Source of the DNA: Abditibacteriaceae bacterium
GTDB taxonomy: Bacteria > Armatimonadota > Abditibacteriia > Abditibacteriales > Abditibacteriaceae
NCBI GenBank assembly: GCA_019239895.1
Contig: JAFAZH010000015.1
Location: 1-64,000, forward strand
Reading direction: 5' to 3'
Length of the DNA: 64,000 bases
In this document: in pieces, positions 8,377 through 17,321 of the stretch
Position numbering within the stretch: position 1 is the first letter of the stretch
How the letters are laid out: each line of letters opens with the position of its first letter
Position numbers and translations under genes: made by a program
Notes under the pieces: generated by a model
The model's database searches: none
What the model was told of the DNA's origin: nothing
Seen by the model: the letters and a program-made list of their open reading frames with translations, nothing else

Positions 8377-10200
8377 CTAGCGTCGGTTCCACCACACAAT
8401 ACCGCCGATGAAGAGACTGAGCAAAGGTAGCGCGAAGAGGGAGAGCAAAATAATAAAGCGACCGGATTCGGGCGTTAAAGTGATGCTATTGGTTACGGGC
8501 GGCTTGGGTGGGATGGCGATGGCTTTATCCGCACCCACCACCCAGTTCACCGCCGAGGTAAAGAAGCTACCGTTGCCTAAAAGTTCAAAGAACTGGTCAG
8601 TCACAAAATAGGAGTTGCCCACCACGACAGCCCGCGCGCCTTCAACTGCTGGCATGGCCGGAGCTTCGGGAGATTGAGGCGTTGCAGGCGTCCCACGATC
8701 TATCGCCGCCGCCAGCACATACGAACTATATTTCCCGTTTGGGCGCTGCCCAGGCTGCACGACCTGGCTCTGGGGCGAGCTTTGAAAGAGCGTCACTGGC
8801 GTGGCACTGCCCGGTGGCGGGGGCGCGCCTGCCGGTGGCTTGGCGATGCTAAGCGGGGCGGCAGCCGGAAAGACTACATCGCCATTCACACCACGCAAAA
8901 TGGGTTGCTGCGATGGGTCGCTGACGGCAGCCCGCACAATGGTCGGCTGCTCACTTTCCGTGTCAAAAACAAACCCATCCAAAACTTCAATACCCAAAGA
9001 CTTAGCCACCGCTTTCCAGTGCGGCATGGACACACGAGCCGGGCCTAACAACAGCAACAGGTGGCCCTTACCCGCCATATATGTGGTAAGCGTCTTTTGC
9101 TCGGCTGCTGTCAGGTCAACTTGGGGCGCGACGACAATCAAGGCTCCGGCATCGGCAGGCACCCCTTTGGCAGTCGCCAGCGAGGTGTTTTTGACCATGA
9201 TGTTTTGTGCTTCGAGAGCAGCTTTAGCACGGCTGATGCCACCAGTGGGATTATCGGGGGTCGCCTCGCCATGCCCCGTCAAAAAATAAACAGTGCGCGG
9301 TTTTGGATTTTCCAGTCGCATCAACGCGGTGGTCACATTTTGCTCATCCGCGACAGTAACTTCTTGACGGTCTTTGTTGTTGGCTGCCGCTTTGGTATCG
9401 CCCGCTTTAGCGTTTTTACCCGCGTTTTCCAGTTGGGCTATAATCAGGGCTTGGCCACCCATCAATTGGCGGGCTGAAGTGCTGACTTGCAGGGTGTCGA
9501 ATCGCCCCGGATCAGCAAAGGCATTTACATACTCAACCTGCACTTTATCAGAGGCGTTCTTGTAAGCATTAAGCAGGGTTGTGATAGCCGGGTCAGGTTG
9601 TCCACTGCGGTCATGGGGCACATAAACATTGGTTAATTTCACTGGCCCCGACAACTGCTGCAAAACCTTATAAGTTTGATCCGATAGGGAATTGACGCGG
9701 TTGCTGGTGAGGTCGAAAATCTTATGCCGCCGCGTGGCAATATAATTGATACCAACTAACAGGAGCAGGAATAGGAGGACGGAGGTGAGGGCGTTGGTGC
9801 CCAACAGAATGCGCTGTCGGGCATGGGCATCGCGCCCCATTTGCTGCACTATCTGCGCTTCCTGGCGACGCCCCAAGAACCAACTTGCCAACGCAATAAA
9901 CCCGATGCCCAGGCACACCCAGCCCCAGGGACTTTGCCGCCCAATGGAGCCAAATACCATCACCGCCGCGACTGCGCATAGCACAGCTAAAACGAGGAAT
10001 GCTCCGGCCCAGCGAGCTAAAGGTGGCGTATCCCGCATCGCTATCAACTCATTTGAATCGGGCGTGGAGCGGCGTGACGGCCCACGCCCTGGCTCTTTAT
10101 CATCCGGGGAGTGACCGTTATCCAGTGATGCCTCTGCCCCCGTCGCATCTGTCTCGGCCAATGGGGACTCCGTTGTATCTTGAGGTTGATTTAACGCCAT
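8377..10200 (-). CDS. GldG-family ABC transporter auxiliary protein
   Basis: This 607-residue protein has three N-terminal membrane helices (about residues 64-84, 92-112 and 136-154). The hallmark FDLTSNRVNSLSDQTYKVLQQL follows, in which an extracytoplasmic DUF4350/ABC_transp_aux fold begins. Further marks are VYFLTGHGEATPDN and a final helix ending WWNRR. Proline/alanine-rich low-complexity loops near residues 450-470 and 500-520 are extra. The start overlaps the end of the permease gene by 10 bases, so the two are translationally coupled. In Bacteroidetes GldG works with GldF and GldA in gliding, but outside that phylum the complexes have no proven motility role. Confidence 0.85.
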   Translation of the reverse strand: MALNQPQDTTESPLAETDATGAEASLDNGHSPDDKEPGRGPSRRSTPDSNELIAMRDTPPLARWAGAFLVLAVLCAVAAVMVFGSIGRQSPWGWVCLGIGFIALASWFLGRRQEAQIVQQMGRDAHARQRILLGTNALTSVLLFLLLLVGINYIATRRHKIFDLTSNRVNSLSDQTYKVLQQLSGPVKLTNVYVPHDRSGQPDPAITTLLNAYKNASDKVQVEYVNAFADPGRFDTLQVSTSARQLMGGQALIIAQLENAGKNAKAGDTKAAANNKDRQEVTVADEQNVTTALMRLENPKPRTVYFLTGHGEATPDNPTGGISRAKAALEAQNIMVKNTSLATAKGVPADAGALIVVAPQVDLTAAEQKTLTTYMAGKGHLLLLLGPARVSMPHWKAVAKSLGIEVLDGFVFDTESEQPTIVRAAVSDPSQQPILRGVNGDVVFPAAAPLSIAKPPAGAPPPPGSATPVTLFQSSPQSQVVQPGQRPNGKYSSYVLAAAIDRGTPATPQSPEAPAMPAVEGARAVVVGNSYFVTDQFFELLGNGSFFTSAVNWVVGADKAIAIPPKPPVTNSITLTPESGRFIILLSLFALPLLSLFIGGIVWWNRR

Positions 10201-10904
10201 TTGCGGCTCTCCAACACACGCACCGTAGCAAAAAGAAAAAGCACCGTAAAAGAAAGGAAAAAGATCAGGTCTTTAGTGTCCACCGCGCCCCGCATCATAT
10301 CCTGGAAGTGTGAGAACACCGACCAGTGGCCAATAAAGCCTGCTACATCGCTAGTCGGCATTTCTTGCGCGGGCCAGTTCAGCATCCATGAAATCATCAG
10401 GCCACCAAAGGTCAAGAATCCGGCGACGACCTGGCTTTCAGTCAGGCTCGAACAAAACAGGCCAAAGGACATGAACGCCGCCCCCACACAGAGCAGAGCG
10501 ATATAGCTGCCCCACACTGGCCCAGTATCAATGGAGCCGTAGTGAGTGGCAAAGAAGGGCAGATGCAGGGTCACTAAGAGCAGAATACCGATAAAGGCCC
10601 ACGCCCCAAAGAACTTACCTAACGTCACCTGCCACTCGGTTAAGGGTGACGTAAAGAGCATCTCCAATGAGCCGGAACTGCGTTCTTCCGCCACCAACCG
10701 CATCGTCACCAAGGGCGCAATGAAGAGCATAATAGTGACCAAAATGTTGTAAATGGGGCTGACTTGAAACTCCTGCGGTCTTTGCAATACCAACAGGAAT
10801 AATAGCCCGGCAATGAAAAGCCAGCCCGTGATGAGGACATAGGCAATCCATGAGGTAAAATAGGTTTTCAGTTCTTTCCAGGCGATTAAACCAATCTTAG
10901 CCAT
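10191..10904 (-). CDS. ABC-2 type permease, GldF-like
   Basis: A 237-residue integral membrane protein with six hydrophobic segments. It starts with the typical IAWKELKTYFTSWIAYV and continues with VTMRLVAEERSSGSLEMLFTSPL. The EE-xGSLE-L-t-P amphipathic element before the third helix is diagnostic of ABC-2 permeases of the GldF/NosY group. It is preceded by the ATPase gene (84 bases) and overlaps the GldG-like gene, so it forms the membrane core of the same transporter. Confidence 0.88.
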   Translation of the reverse strand: MAKIGLIAWKELKTYFTSWIAYVLITGWLFIAGLLFLLVLQRPQEFQVSPIYNILVTIMLFIAPLVTMRLVAEERSSGSLEMLFTSPLTEWQVTLGKFFGAWAFIGILLLVTLHLPFFATHYGSIDTGPVWGSYIALLCVGAAFMSFGLFCSSLTESQVVAGFLTFGGLMISWMLNWPAQEMPTSDVAGFIGHWSVFSHFQDMMRGAVDTKDLIFFLSFTVLFLFATVRVLESRKWR

Positions 10905-10988
10905 AATCGTTTTAAGCTTTCATCCCGGCCTGTGGCCACCCTTCTCCAGCCCACTGCGTAGGCGAGGGAGACAAAGGATAATTTGAAA

Positions 10989-11978
10989 CTACGTCTCCTC
11001 CGTATCAACGGCACCCGATGTTGTCAGTTCCAGGAAGATGTCTTCGAGACTATTGCGCTCGCGGTGCAGTTCCAGCAAGCCCCAGCCTTCGTTGACAGTT
11101 AATCGCGCTACTTCTTCGCGCACATCGGCGTCCGGTGTGACATTAAGCAAAAAAGTATGTTCATTAGCATCCCGCCCGTTACCGTTGCCACCTGCGGCAC
11201 TCTTGTCGCCATCCTGTCGCTGGGCAGCGGTGACACCTTTTATTTTTTGTAACTTCTGCGCCGCGTCCCCCGCAGGGCGGCGCACAGCTAGAGTTAAGCG
11301 TGTACTGCGGCCACGAGTAGCCCCCAGATGCTCTGGCGTATCCTCGGCCACAATAGCACCCTTATTGATGATCACAACGCGAGAGCAGGTCTCCTGCACA
11401 TCGGGCAAGATGTGCGTGGACAGAATAATGGTGTGGTCTTTCGAGAGCGAGCGGATAAATTGTCGGGTTTCCACGCGCTGGCGCGGGTCGAGACCCGCCG
11501 AAGGTTCATCAAGAATCAGCACTGGCGGGTCATGGATCACCGCCTGGGCAATGCCCACCCGCTGGCGATAACCCTTGGACAGCTTGCGAATAATGGTATC
11601 AGCGCGGTCTTCGAGCTTACCCGCGTCTAAAGCAGCTTCGAGGCGCTCAGCGCGTTTGTTTTGAGGCACACTGCGCAGGGCAGCAACATAACCGAGATAA
11701 TCGCGCACCGTCATTTCGGGATAGAGCGGCACGTTTTCCGGCAAATAGCCAATATTGCGGCGCACTTCAAGAGAGTTTTCTAAAATGTCGTGCCCCGCAA
11801 TGCGCGCCGTGCCCGCCGTGGGTGCCATAAAGCACGTCAGGATACGCATCGTGGTGGTTTTACCCGCACCATTCGGGCCGAGAAATCCCAAGATTTCTCC
11901 CTTGCCGACACGAAATGAAAGATCGCGCACCGCCAGAGCCGCGCCGTAAACCTTACTCAGATGTTCGACTTCTATCAT
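10989..11978 (-). CDS. ABC transporter ATP-binding protein, GldA-like
   Basis: The first gene of the Gld-type operon encodes 329 residues. Walker A GPNGAGKT is at about 34-41, the signature LSKGYRQRVG at 133-142 and Walker B VLILDEPSAGLDP near 153-165, followed by the H-loop ILSTHILPD. The LSKGY variant of the signature and the length including a ~100-residue C-terminal extension fit the GldA/NatA-type exporters. The C-terminal part carries a DUF4162-like segment (TLAVRRPAGDA) and an odd hydrophilic insert around residues 250-262. It energises the adjoining permease. Confidence 0.9.
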   Translation of the reverse strand: MIEVEHLSKVYGAALAVRDLSFRVGKGEILGFLGPNGAGKTTTMRILTCFMAPTAGTARIAGHDILENSLEVRRNIGYLPENVPLYPEMTVRDYLGYVAALRSVPQNKRAERLEAALDAGKLEDRADTIIRKLSKGYRQRVGIAQAVIHDPPVLILDEPSAGLDPRQRVETRQFIRSLSKDHTIILSTHILPDVQETCSRVVIINKGAIVAEDTPEHLGATRGRSTRLTLAVRRPAGDAAQKLQKIKGVTAAQRQDGDKSAAGGNGNGRDANEHTFLLNVTPDADVREEVARLTVNEGWGLLELHRERNSLEDIFLELTTSGAVDTEET

Positions 11979-12422
11979 GAGACCAATCTAATGCTCATTA
12001 GAATTTATGACGTTATTATCGTTGAGGGCAGTAAGAAAGATAGTGAAAACAGGCGTCATCGTCAACCAAGTTCCCATTAAAATTCTGTAAAGATATAGAC
12101 AGTTAAATAGGGCCGCAGGTTGCCTGTATAAATTTTTGCAGGGGTACAATGCTCTTATCCATTCAAGCAAAAGCCCCTGTGCAAAATGCCACTTGTCTAT
12201 CCTAGGATGGTTAGCGTAATAGAGACCTGTCATTCTGAGCAGAGCGAAGAATCTACTTTGCGCTGTGATAGAGTTTTGACTAAGGCTCTCTGGACACTCA
12301 TACCAGATTCTTCGCTCTGCTCAGAATGACAGGCGCACCTTTATGGACTTTCCGGTGTTTTAGCAATGAGCATAATTTCCTGGCTTACTGCCACTTTTGC
12401 CTTCCTGCTAATAAATCCTGAC
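11979..12422. other. Intergenic region with promoter area and repeat
   Basis: This 444-base gap lies between the response-regulator end and the ABC operon start. It must contain the operon promoter close to 11979-12080 (A/T-rich, TTAGAATT and TAAAGATAT tracts), but no clear consensus pair was found. The long inverted repeat at 12226-12333 lies in the middle. No gene is supported. Confidence 0.5.
12226..12333. repeat. Dispersed inverted repeat, CATTCTGAGCAGAGCGAAGA type, perfect 29-bp arms
   Basis: Arms 12226-12254 and 12305-12333 are exact reverse complements with a 50-base middle. A related element with the same core (GCTCAGC...CGAAGCATCT) lies at 63183-63302. Sequences of this kind are scattered through many bacterial genomes as REP/MITE-like intergenic elements. 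Confidence 0.8.
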
Positions 12423-13112
12423 TCACTGCACTAACTCGACCCGGAAGCGATAGCCGATACGTGGTTCGGTGTGAAGATAACGGGGCCGGGCGGGGTCGGC
12501 TTCGATTTTGTTGCGCAGGTTCGCAATATGAACTCGGAGTGTGTGGGTATCTTCGGCATACTCGTTGCCCCACACGGTAGTCAGCAATTGGCGGTGGGTC
12601 AACACGCGGTCAGGATGCAATGCCATGTATTTCAGCAGTTCATATTCAATAGGCGTGAGATGAATTTCGGCGCTACCGACTGTGACGCGACGGCGGGCAA
12701 AATCAACCCGTAAATCTCCTGTCGTCACTGTCGAGGGGTTAGTCTCCGCTTCGTTGCCAATACGACGCAATACGGCGCGAATACGGGCCAGTAATTCATC
12801 TATGCTAAAGGGCTTGGTCAGGTAATCATCAGCCCCATAATCCAGAGCGGCAATCTTATCACGCTCGCCCTCGCGCACCGACAGCACAATGATGGGTACT
12901 TTACTCCACTCGCGCAGTTGTTGGCAGGTCTGCAAGCCATCCATGCCCGGCAAGGCGAGGTCTAAAATCACAATGTCTTGCTGTTGCAGAGACGCTGCAT
13001 CCAAGCCTTCCTCACCAGTCGCCGCCAGTGTTACCTCATAGCCATTGCGCTCTAAGCCAGCGCGCAAGGCCCGGCGAATCTGCGGCTCGTCATCAATCAC
13101 TAAAACATTCAT
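12423..13112 (-). CDS. OmpR-family response regulator, KdpE-like
   Basis: A 229-residue protein of standard length. The receiver has the acidic pair D7/D8, phospho-acceptor D51 in VILDLALPG and K100 in LTKPF. The C-terminal winged helix reads LTPIEYELLKYMALHPDRVL, then HRQLLTTVWG and VHIANLRNKIE, ending GYRFRVE. Sequence style is closest to KdpE. It sits 176 bases downstream of a KdpD-like kinase and is its natural partner. No kdpFABC potassium pump genes lie in the window, so a potassium role is not demonstrated. Confidence 0.9.
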   Translation of the reverse strand: MNVLVIDDEPQIRRALRAGLERNGYEVTLAATGEEGLDAASLQQQDIVILDLALPGMDGLQTCQQLREWSKVPIIVLSVREGERDKIAALDYGADDYLTKPFSIDELLARIRAVLRRIGNEAETNPSTVTTGDLRVDFARRRVTVGSAEIHLTPIEYELLKYMALHPDRVLTHRQLLTTVWGNEYAEDTHTLRVHIANLRNKIEADPARPRYLHTEPRIGYRFRVELVQ

Positions 13113-13139
13113 AGCAACTCTCTATTAAACCTGTCATTG

Positions 13140-13288
13140 GTGAGACTACCCGGCGACTAAAGTCACGGCTCCGGGCGTGCCGCCGACCGTCCGCCTGCGC
13201 GGACGGCACAATAGATTATGCGCTTTCCGTCCCCGCAGGGGGACGGTCGGCCAGCGGCCATGAGACGCGGTTTCAACCGCCGGGTGCA
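13140..13288. repeat. GC-rich inverted repeat between the two-component genes
   Basis: The sequence contains CCGTCCGCCTGCGCGGACGG and, 50 bases on, CCGTCCCCGCAGGGGGACGG. Outer, looser complementarity (CGGCGACTAAAGTCACGG... against ...CGCGGTTTCAACCGCCGGG) is also present. A related GC-rich element (TCCGCCTGCGCGG core) appears at 60289-60437. Confidence 0.6.
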
Positions 13289-14974
13289 TCATTTGTGCGC
13301 TGTTACAGTCGGACGCAACGGCAATGTGATTTGAAAAATAGTGCCGCCACCCTCACGGTTATCTACGGTTAGCTGCCCCTGATGCGCCTCGACCAGACCA
13401 GAGCAAATCGCCAGACCGATGCCCGTGCCTGGCAACGAACTTTCACGCCATTGGGGGGAGCGATAAAAACGCTCAAAGACTTGGTCTTTTTCCTCAATGC
13501 TTAAACCAGGGCCACGGTCTAGCACCTCCAGGATCAGGTTTTCATTTTCCTGACGGGCGCGCAGTTCCACCGGACTTTGGGCTGGGGAATATTTTAAAGC
13601 ATTCTCCAACAAGTTATGGAGAACCTGCACAATTTGCACGCTATCAAGCCAAACCTCAACTAGCGAAGCATCCAGGGAAGTGTGAATACGACAGTTATCT
13701 TTAGGGCCAAAACTATCTAAGGCCGCGCCAATAACTTCATCCAGGGGCACCAATTCACATTGAGGACGCCAGTCGCCTGCTTCCAGCCGCGACAGCGCCA
13801 GAATATTGCCCACCATACGATTGAGACGGTCGGTCTCCTGGTCAATACCAAACAGCAATTCCCGCTGCGTCTTGTTATCCCACGGCACACCTTCCTGTAA
13901 AAGCCCGGTCACACTGGCCTTAATCGAAGATAAGGGACTCCGAAAATCATGCGATACCATCGAAAGCAACGCGGTTTTCAAGCGATCCGCCTCGGCCAAA
14001 GCCCGCGCCTGGGATTCAGTGCGTATCAATCGCTGGCGTTCCAACGCCACCGTCGCATAATTAATTAAAGATTCGACGATACGGCGCTGCGCATGAGCAA
14101 TCAAATGAGCTTCCGGCAGATTTAAGTAAAGTACTCCCAGCACACGTTTCTCCATTGTTAGCGGTAAGTACGTGACTGCACCGTGCCCTGTTTCAGCTTC
14201 GTGCTGCCACAATGAACCTGCGCTTAGCCCATTACTCTGGCTTTTATCTGTGCCCCCTGGATAAGTGTTTCCTGTAGATGGGGGCATAAAGGTGGCACCT
14301 CCTTTGGTGCCTGGCACTAAGCGTGGACTATCTCGCAAAGAATGGGCTTCTTGCCTCACTGCTTCGATTAAAGAACGGGCCGGTTCATCATTAAAATCGG
14401 GCAATAACTCTGCTTTACCACTCACTGCCACAACTTCTGGCGATGCTTCCTCCTGCTGCGTAATAATCGCGGCAACGGTGCAGGGGACTAATTCGGTGAG
14501 ACGCCGTAACACCTCGGCTAATACTCGATCATGATGCACCTGGGAGGCCACTGCCCAGCTTATCTCGGACAAGATAGCTGCTTCGCGTTCGCTTTGATGA
14601 GCTTCCTCAGCCCGCTGCCGCAACATCGTCGTTAACTGGCTGATAACAATCGCGGTCACCAGCATCATAAATAGTTCTAACCAGTCTGCCGGATTATCAA
14701 CACTCAGTGAATAACGGGGCTTCTGCACCAACCAATCGAAACAAACAACCGATAAAAACGAGGCGAGAACTGCCGGGCCTCGACCAAAAGCATAAGCGGC
14801 TCCAATCACAACGAGCAAATAGAGCATCGCTATGTTGGAAACGTCCTCGGCACCAGGTATAAACGCGATGATGCCGCTGATGACAACTACACCAACAGCC
14901 ACCAGTGCATATTTCCACAGGGCGATAAGAACTCTCTCAGATAACGAAGATTTAGCCACGCGCTCCACGTTCAC
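13289..14974 (-). CDS. Sensor histidine kinase, KdpD-like without the Usp/KdpD N-terminus
   Basis: The 561 residues contain four membrane helices at about 18-115 (DUF4118 region of KdpD), a GAF-like sensor domain (about 130-315) and a HisKA domain with the phospho-accepting H342 in MVSHDFRSPLSS. A HATPase domain follows, with N-box LHNLLENALKYSP and G-boxes DRGPGLS and GTGIGLAICSGL. The ~370-residue cytoplasmic N-terminal KdpD/universal-stress domain of true KdpD is absent. An insertion-like low-complexity stretch (PGTKGGATFMPPSTGNTYPG) lies inside the GAF domain. It is followed by the response regulator gene. Confidence 0.9.
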   Translation of the reverse strand: MNVERVAKSSLSERVLIALWKYALVAVGVVVISGIIAFIPGAEDVSNIAMLYLLVVIGAAYAFGRGPAVLASFLSVVCFDWLVQKPRYSLSVDNPADWLELFMMLVTAIVISQLTTMLRQRAEEAHQSEREAAILSEISWAVASQVHHDRVLAEVLRRLTELVPCTVAAIITQQEEASPEVVAVSGKAELLPDFNDEPARSLIEAVRQEAHSLRDSPRLVPGTKGGATFMPPSTGNTYPGGTDKSQSNGLSAGSLWQHEAETGHGAVTYLPLTMEKRVLGVLYLNLPEAHLIAHAQRRIVESLINYATVALERQRLIRTESQARALAEADRLKTALLSMVSHDFRSPLSSIKASVTGLLQEGVPWDNKTQRELLFGIDQETDRLNRMVGNILALSRLEAGDWRPQCELVPLDEVIGAALDSFGPKDNCRIHTSLDASLVEVWLDSVQIVQVLHNLLENALKYSPAQSPVELRARQENENLILEVLDRGPGLSIEEKDQVFERFYRSPQWRESSLPGTGIGLAICSGLVEAHQGQLTVDNREGGGTIFQITLPLRPTVTAHK

Positions 14975-15245
14975 AGTTTAGATTCAATCTGGCAAGAATT
15001 GCTTGGGCAAGTCTTTAAGAAGAACCTTAATTCCATGAACGCAATCGCCACTGGCTATGTCACTACTCTGGCGAAGATAATCTATAGACAGGGGCAGGTC
15101 AAGCATTCACAGGCATCTAGCGGGTCAAGATTCAATCAAGAACTGGTAGTATGCACGGGAGCAGCAAATTCCAATTTCTTCGGAAGGGCAGAATCTTTAC
15201 GGTGCAAGAATCTTCAAGTGGCTCAATGTGAGGTGGTCTCAGTTC
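14975..15245. other. Intergenic region, nothing recognised
   Basis: This 271-base gap lies upstream of the kinase gene and downstream of the glycosyltransferase, both leftward. It should hold the promoter of the two-component pair. No clear repeat, RNA or gene was found. Confidence 0.4.
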
Positions 15246-16025
15246 CTAATCCAGCTTCTTTTGCCAGTGATAGAACTGGGCCAATCGTTGCGGCGGAACA
15301 CCCATTGAATATAAGGTTTGCAGTGTTGTCCAAAGGGCCAATGTGCGCCAGGGGCGTTGGTAAAAACGACGCGCCGAGACTGTAATAGGTAACGCACAAC
15401 GCAGGGTGCGATAGCGGTGCTGTCGCGCATAGGCTTCTAAGCGGCGGGCAAAATCGTAATCCTCAAATAATGGCGCCGCCCGAAAGCCACCCAGAGCGTG
15501 GAAGACTTCTCTCTGCACCCATATTCCACTATCGCCATAGTATATTCCTAACCGTCGTTGCACTCGCGCAATGGCTTCAAAGGCTCGCGCTGCCGGAGTC
15601 GCCACATCAAAGCGCAGGCGAAAGTTACCGCCAATGATAGGCTGGCGGCGCGGTTGACTTATAGCTCGCAAGACAGAGCGCGCACTGTGTAGATGCGGCT
15701 TAGCATCCGCGTGCAGAAACCAAAGCACCGTCCCCGTCGCCGCATTTGCTCCTGTGTTCAACTGTGCGCCTCGATTACGGGTTGCCGTTACAACGACAGC
15801 GCCCGCCTCCCGTGCCTCAAGCACAGAGTCATCATCGCTACCTCCATCGCAAACGATAACTTGAGTGACACCTTCCATTTGACGCAGCCGCAAAACCAGA
15901 TGGGCAATGTTAGCGGCTTCATTAAGGGTTGGAATAATGACTGAAACGCCAAGAGTTTGCCGCCCCATCACGGGCCTAATTTGAGAACTCGACCCCATTG
16001 GCTGTTTGGTTTTGCGACTTCTCAT
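15246..16025 (-). CDS. Family 2 glycosyltransferase, TIGR04283 type
   Basis: This 259-residue protein has the GT-A core VSVIIPTLNEAANI, VIVCDGGSDD and VLWFLHADA. It also has the subfamily marks RGAQLNTGA, YGDSGIWVQREVFHALGGF and the EDYDFARRL motif. This combination is typical of the TIGR04283 group, named rSAM/selenodomain-associated transferase 2 and proposed to act in arsenosugar biosynthesis. The usual partner genes (TIGR04282 transferase, ArsS-like radical SAM protein) are not in the window. The N-terminal 28 residues before the first strand are not conserved in the family, so a later start (M20) is possible. Confidence 0.85.
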   Translation of the reverse strand: MRSRKTKQPMGSSSQIRPVMGRQTLGVSVIIPTLNEAANIAHLVLRLRQMEGVTQVIVCDGGSDDDSVLEAREAGAVVVTATRNRGAQLNTGANAATGTVLWFLHADAKPHLHSARSVLRAISQPRRQPIIGGNFRLRFDVATPAARAFEAIARVQRRLGIYYGDSGIWVQREVFHALGGFRAAPLFEDYDFARRLEAYARQHRYRTLRCALPITVSARRFYQRPWRTLALWTTLQTLYSMGVPPQRLAQFYHWQKKLD

Positions 16026-16144
16026 GACACTTACATTCTACAAGTATTCGCTTCCATCTTCTCTTTAATAGCTAATGCTGGCCGTTCATTTGCTCAAGAG
16101 AATTTCCAGGGGAGACAAATGGTAATGAGGAGGATGTTCAAGCT

Positions 16145-16894
16145 ATGCCACAAGATTACACGGGCAGTGCAACATCAACCACCGATTTGGTTGATGACTT
16201 AGACAATGAAACCAACACCGGGGCAGCTTCAAGCGGCGGTTCGTTTAGTAACGGCGCGACCAGCAGCACGGGCGTGCTCAACCAAGCTCAGGACAAAGTG
16301 GGCCAGGTGGCCGATCAGGTGAAGGATAAAGTAGGGCCAATGGTAAGCCAGGCCCAGCAGAAAACCGGCGAGATCGCTGGTCAAGTGCAGCAGCAAGCGA
16401 CCTCGCGTATCGAACAGCAAAAGCAACACGCAGCGGAAGGTCTGGGCAGTGTCGCAGAGTCGTTGCGTCAAACCGGCCAACAGTTGCGGGATAACGATCA
16501 GAGCGTCGTTACCCAATACATGGCACAGTATGGCGAAGCGGCAGCCAACCAGGTGGAACAAGTATCGAATTACCTGCGCGAACGCGATGTCAATCAAATC
16601 GTGCATGAAGTCGAAGATTTTGCGCGGCGTGAGCCTGCCCTCTTTATTGGTGGGGCTTTTTTGTTAGGTCTATTGGGAGCACGTTTCCTCAAAACCTCTT
16701 CCCCTGCCTCAACCTCATCCGGTAGCTCAACCGCAGGCTCTATGTCCACGCTGGCTCTCCCGACCACCAGTTATCAGGCTCCCAGTTACGGGGCCTCAAA
16801 CTATCAGACGCCAGCCTTCAACACCTCCGCTAGCGAATCCGATGATGCAGGCGACGTAAATATTGGATTCGATGCGGGTTCATCCGCAGTATGA
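16145..16894 (+). CDS. Helical, single-pass envelope-stress protein
   Basis: The first of three rightward genes encodes 249 residues. A GAGGAGG tract about 11 bases upstream supports the ATG. Residues 40-130 are an amphipathic helical region with LEA-like repeats (AQDKVGQVADQVKDKVG). Then comes a VNQIVHEVEDFARREPALFIGGAFLLG membrane segment of the kind seen in DUF883/ElaB-like proteins, and finally a Ser/Thr/Tyr-rich tail. The protein probably sits on the cytoplasmic membrane and stabilises it under stress; the function is not established. The next gene begins 31 bases on. Confidence 0.65.
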   Translation: MPQDYTGSATSTTDLVDDLDNETNTGAASSGGSFSNGATSSTGVLNQAQDKVGQVADQVKDKVGPMVSQAQQKTGEIAGQVQQQATSRIEQQKQHAAEGLGSVAESLRQTGQQLRDNDQSVVTQYMAQYGEAAANQVEQVSNYLRERDVNQIVHEVEDFARREPALFIGGAFLLGLLGARFLKTSSPASTSSGSSTAGSMSTLALPTTSYQAPSYGASNYQTPAFNTSASESDDAGDVNIGFDAGSSAV

Positions 16895-16925
16895 AATCTC
16901 AGGGATACCGTAAGGAGAAGAAATC

Positions 16926-17321
16926 ATGCTGCAACAGAACCAGCAAGAGCGTTCGGTTGGCGAACTCTTCGCAGACCTTTCCCGCGAAGTCAGCAACCTC
17001 GTCCGCCAAGAGGTGCAACTCGCTAAAACCGAATTAACCGAGAAAGCAACTCAAACTGGCAAGAATCTGGTTTCCATAGTGATTGGCGGCGTCCTGGCTT
17101 TTGCCGGGCTGCTGGGCCTGGAAGCCGCCGCCATTTTGGGCCTGGCGCGAGTGCTGCCGGACTGGGGCGCGGCCTTACTGGTGGCCGTCGTCATTCTGAT
17201 CGTGGCGATGATGCTCGTCATGAAGGGCATTAATGCTCTCAAAAATCAAGACCTCGTGCCACGTCAGACTGTAGATACGCTCAAGGAGGATGCCCAATGG
17301 GCCAAACAACAAGTCAAATGA
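16926..17321 (+). CDS. Holin-X-like (phage holin superfamily III) membrane protein
   Basis: The 131 residues read ERSVGELFADLSREVSNLVR, then QEVQLAKTELTEKA, then two long hydrophobic helices (about 47-73 and 76-101). This is the pattern of actinobacterial Holin-X/DUF1469 (YqjE-like) proteins, which are cellular membrane proteins in spite of the name. It has a GGAGAAG ribosome-binding site. The gene overlaps the next by 25 bases and is the middle member of a stress cluster. Confidence 0.8.
   Translation: MLQQNQQERSVGELFADLSREVSNLVRQEVQLAKTELTEKATQTGKNLVSIVIGGVLAFAGLLGLEAAAILGLARVLPDWGAALLVAVVILIVAMMLVMKGINALKNQDLVPRQTVDTLKEDAQWAKQQVK

Noticed and set aside
9061..9477. Long open frames opposite the GldG-like, DUF4340 and ABC genes
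   Set aside because: They are antisense to strongly supported genes, have no family motifs and follow codon composition of the real strand.
6881..11978. A gliding-motility operon
   Set aside because: GldA/F/G-like transporters are widespread outside gliding bacteria, and no other gld or spr genes are seen.
12423..14974. Calling the pair kdpE and kdpD
   Set aside because: The kinase lacks the KdpD/Usp N-terminus and no kdpFABC genes are near, so only KdpDE-like is justified.
16926..17321. Prophage holin
   Set aside because: The Holin-X family is chromosomal in most bacteria; no other phage genes are present.
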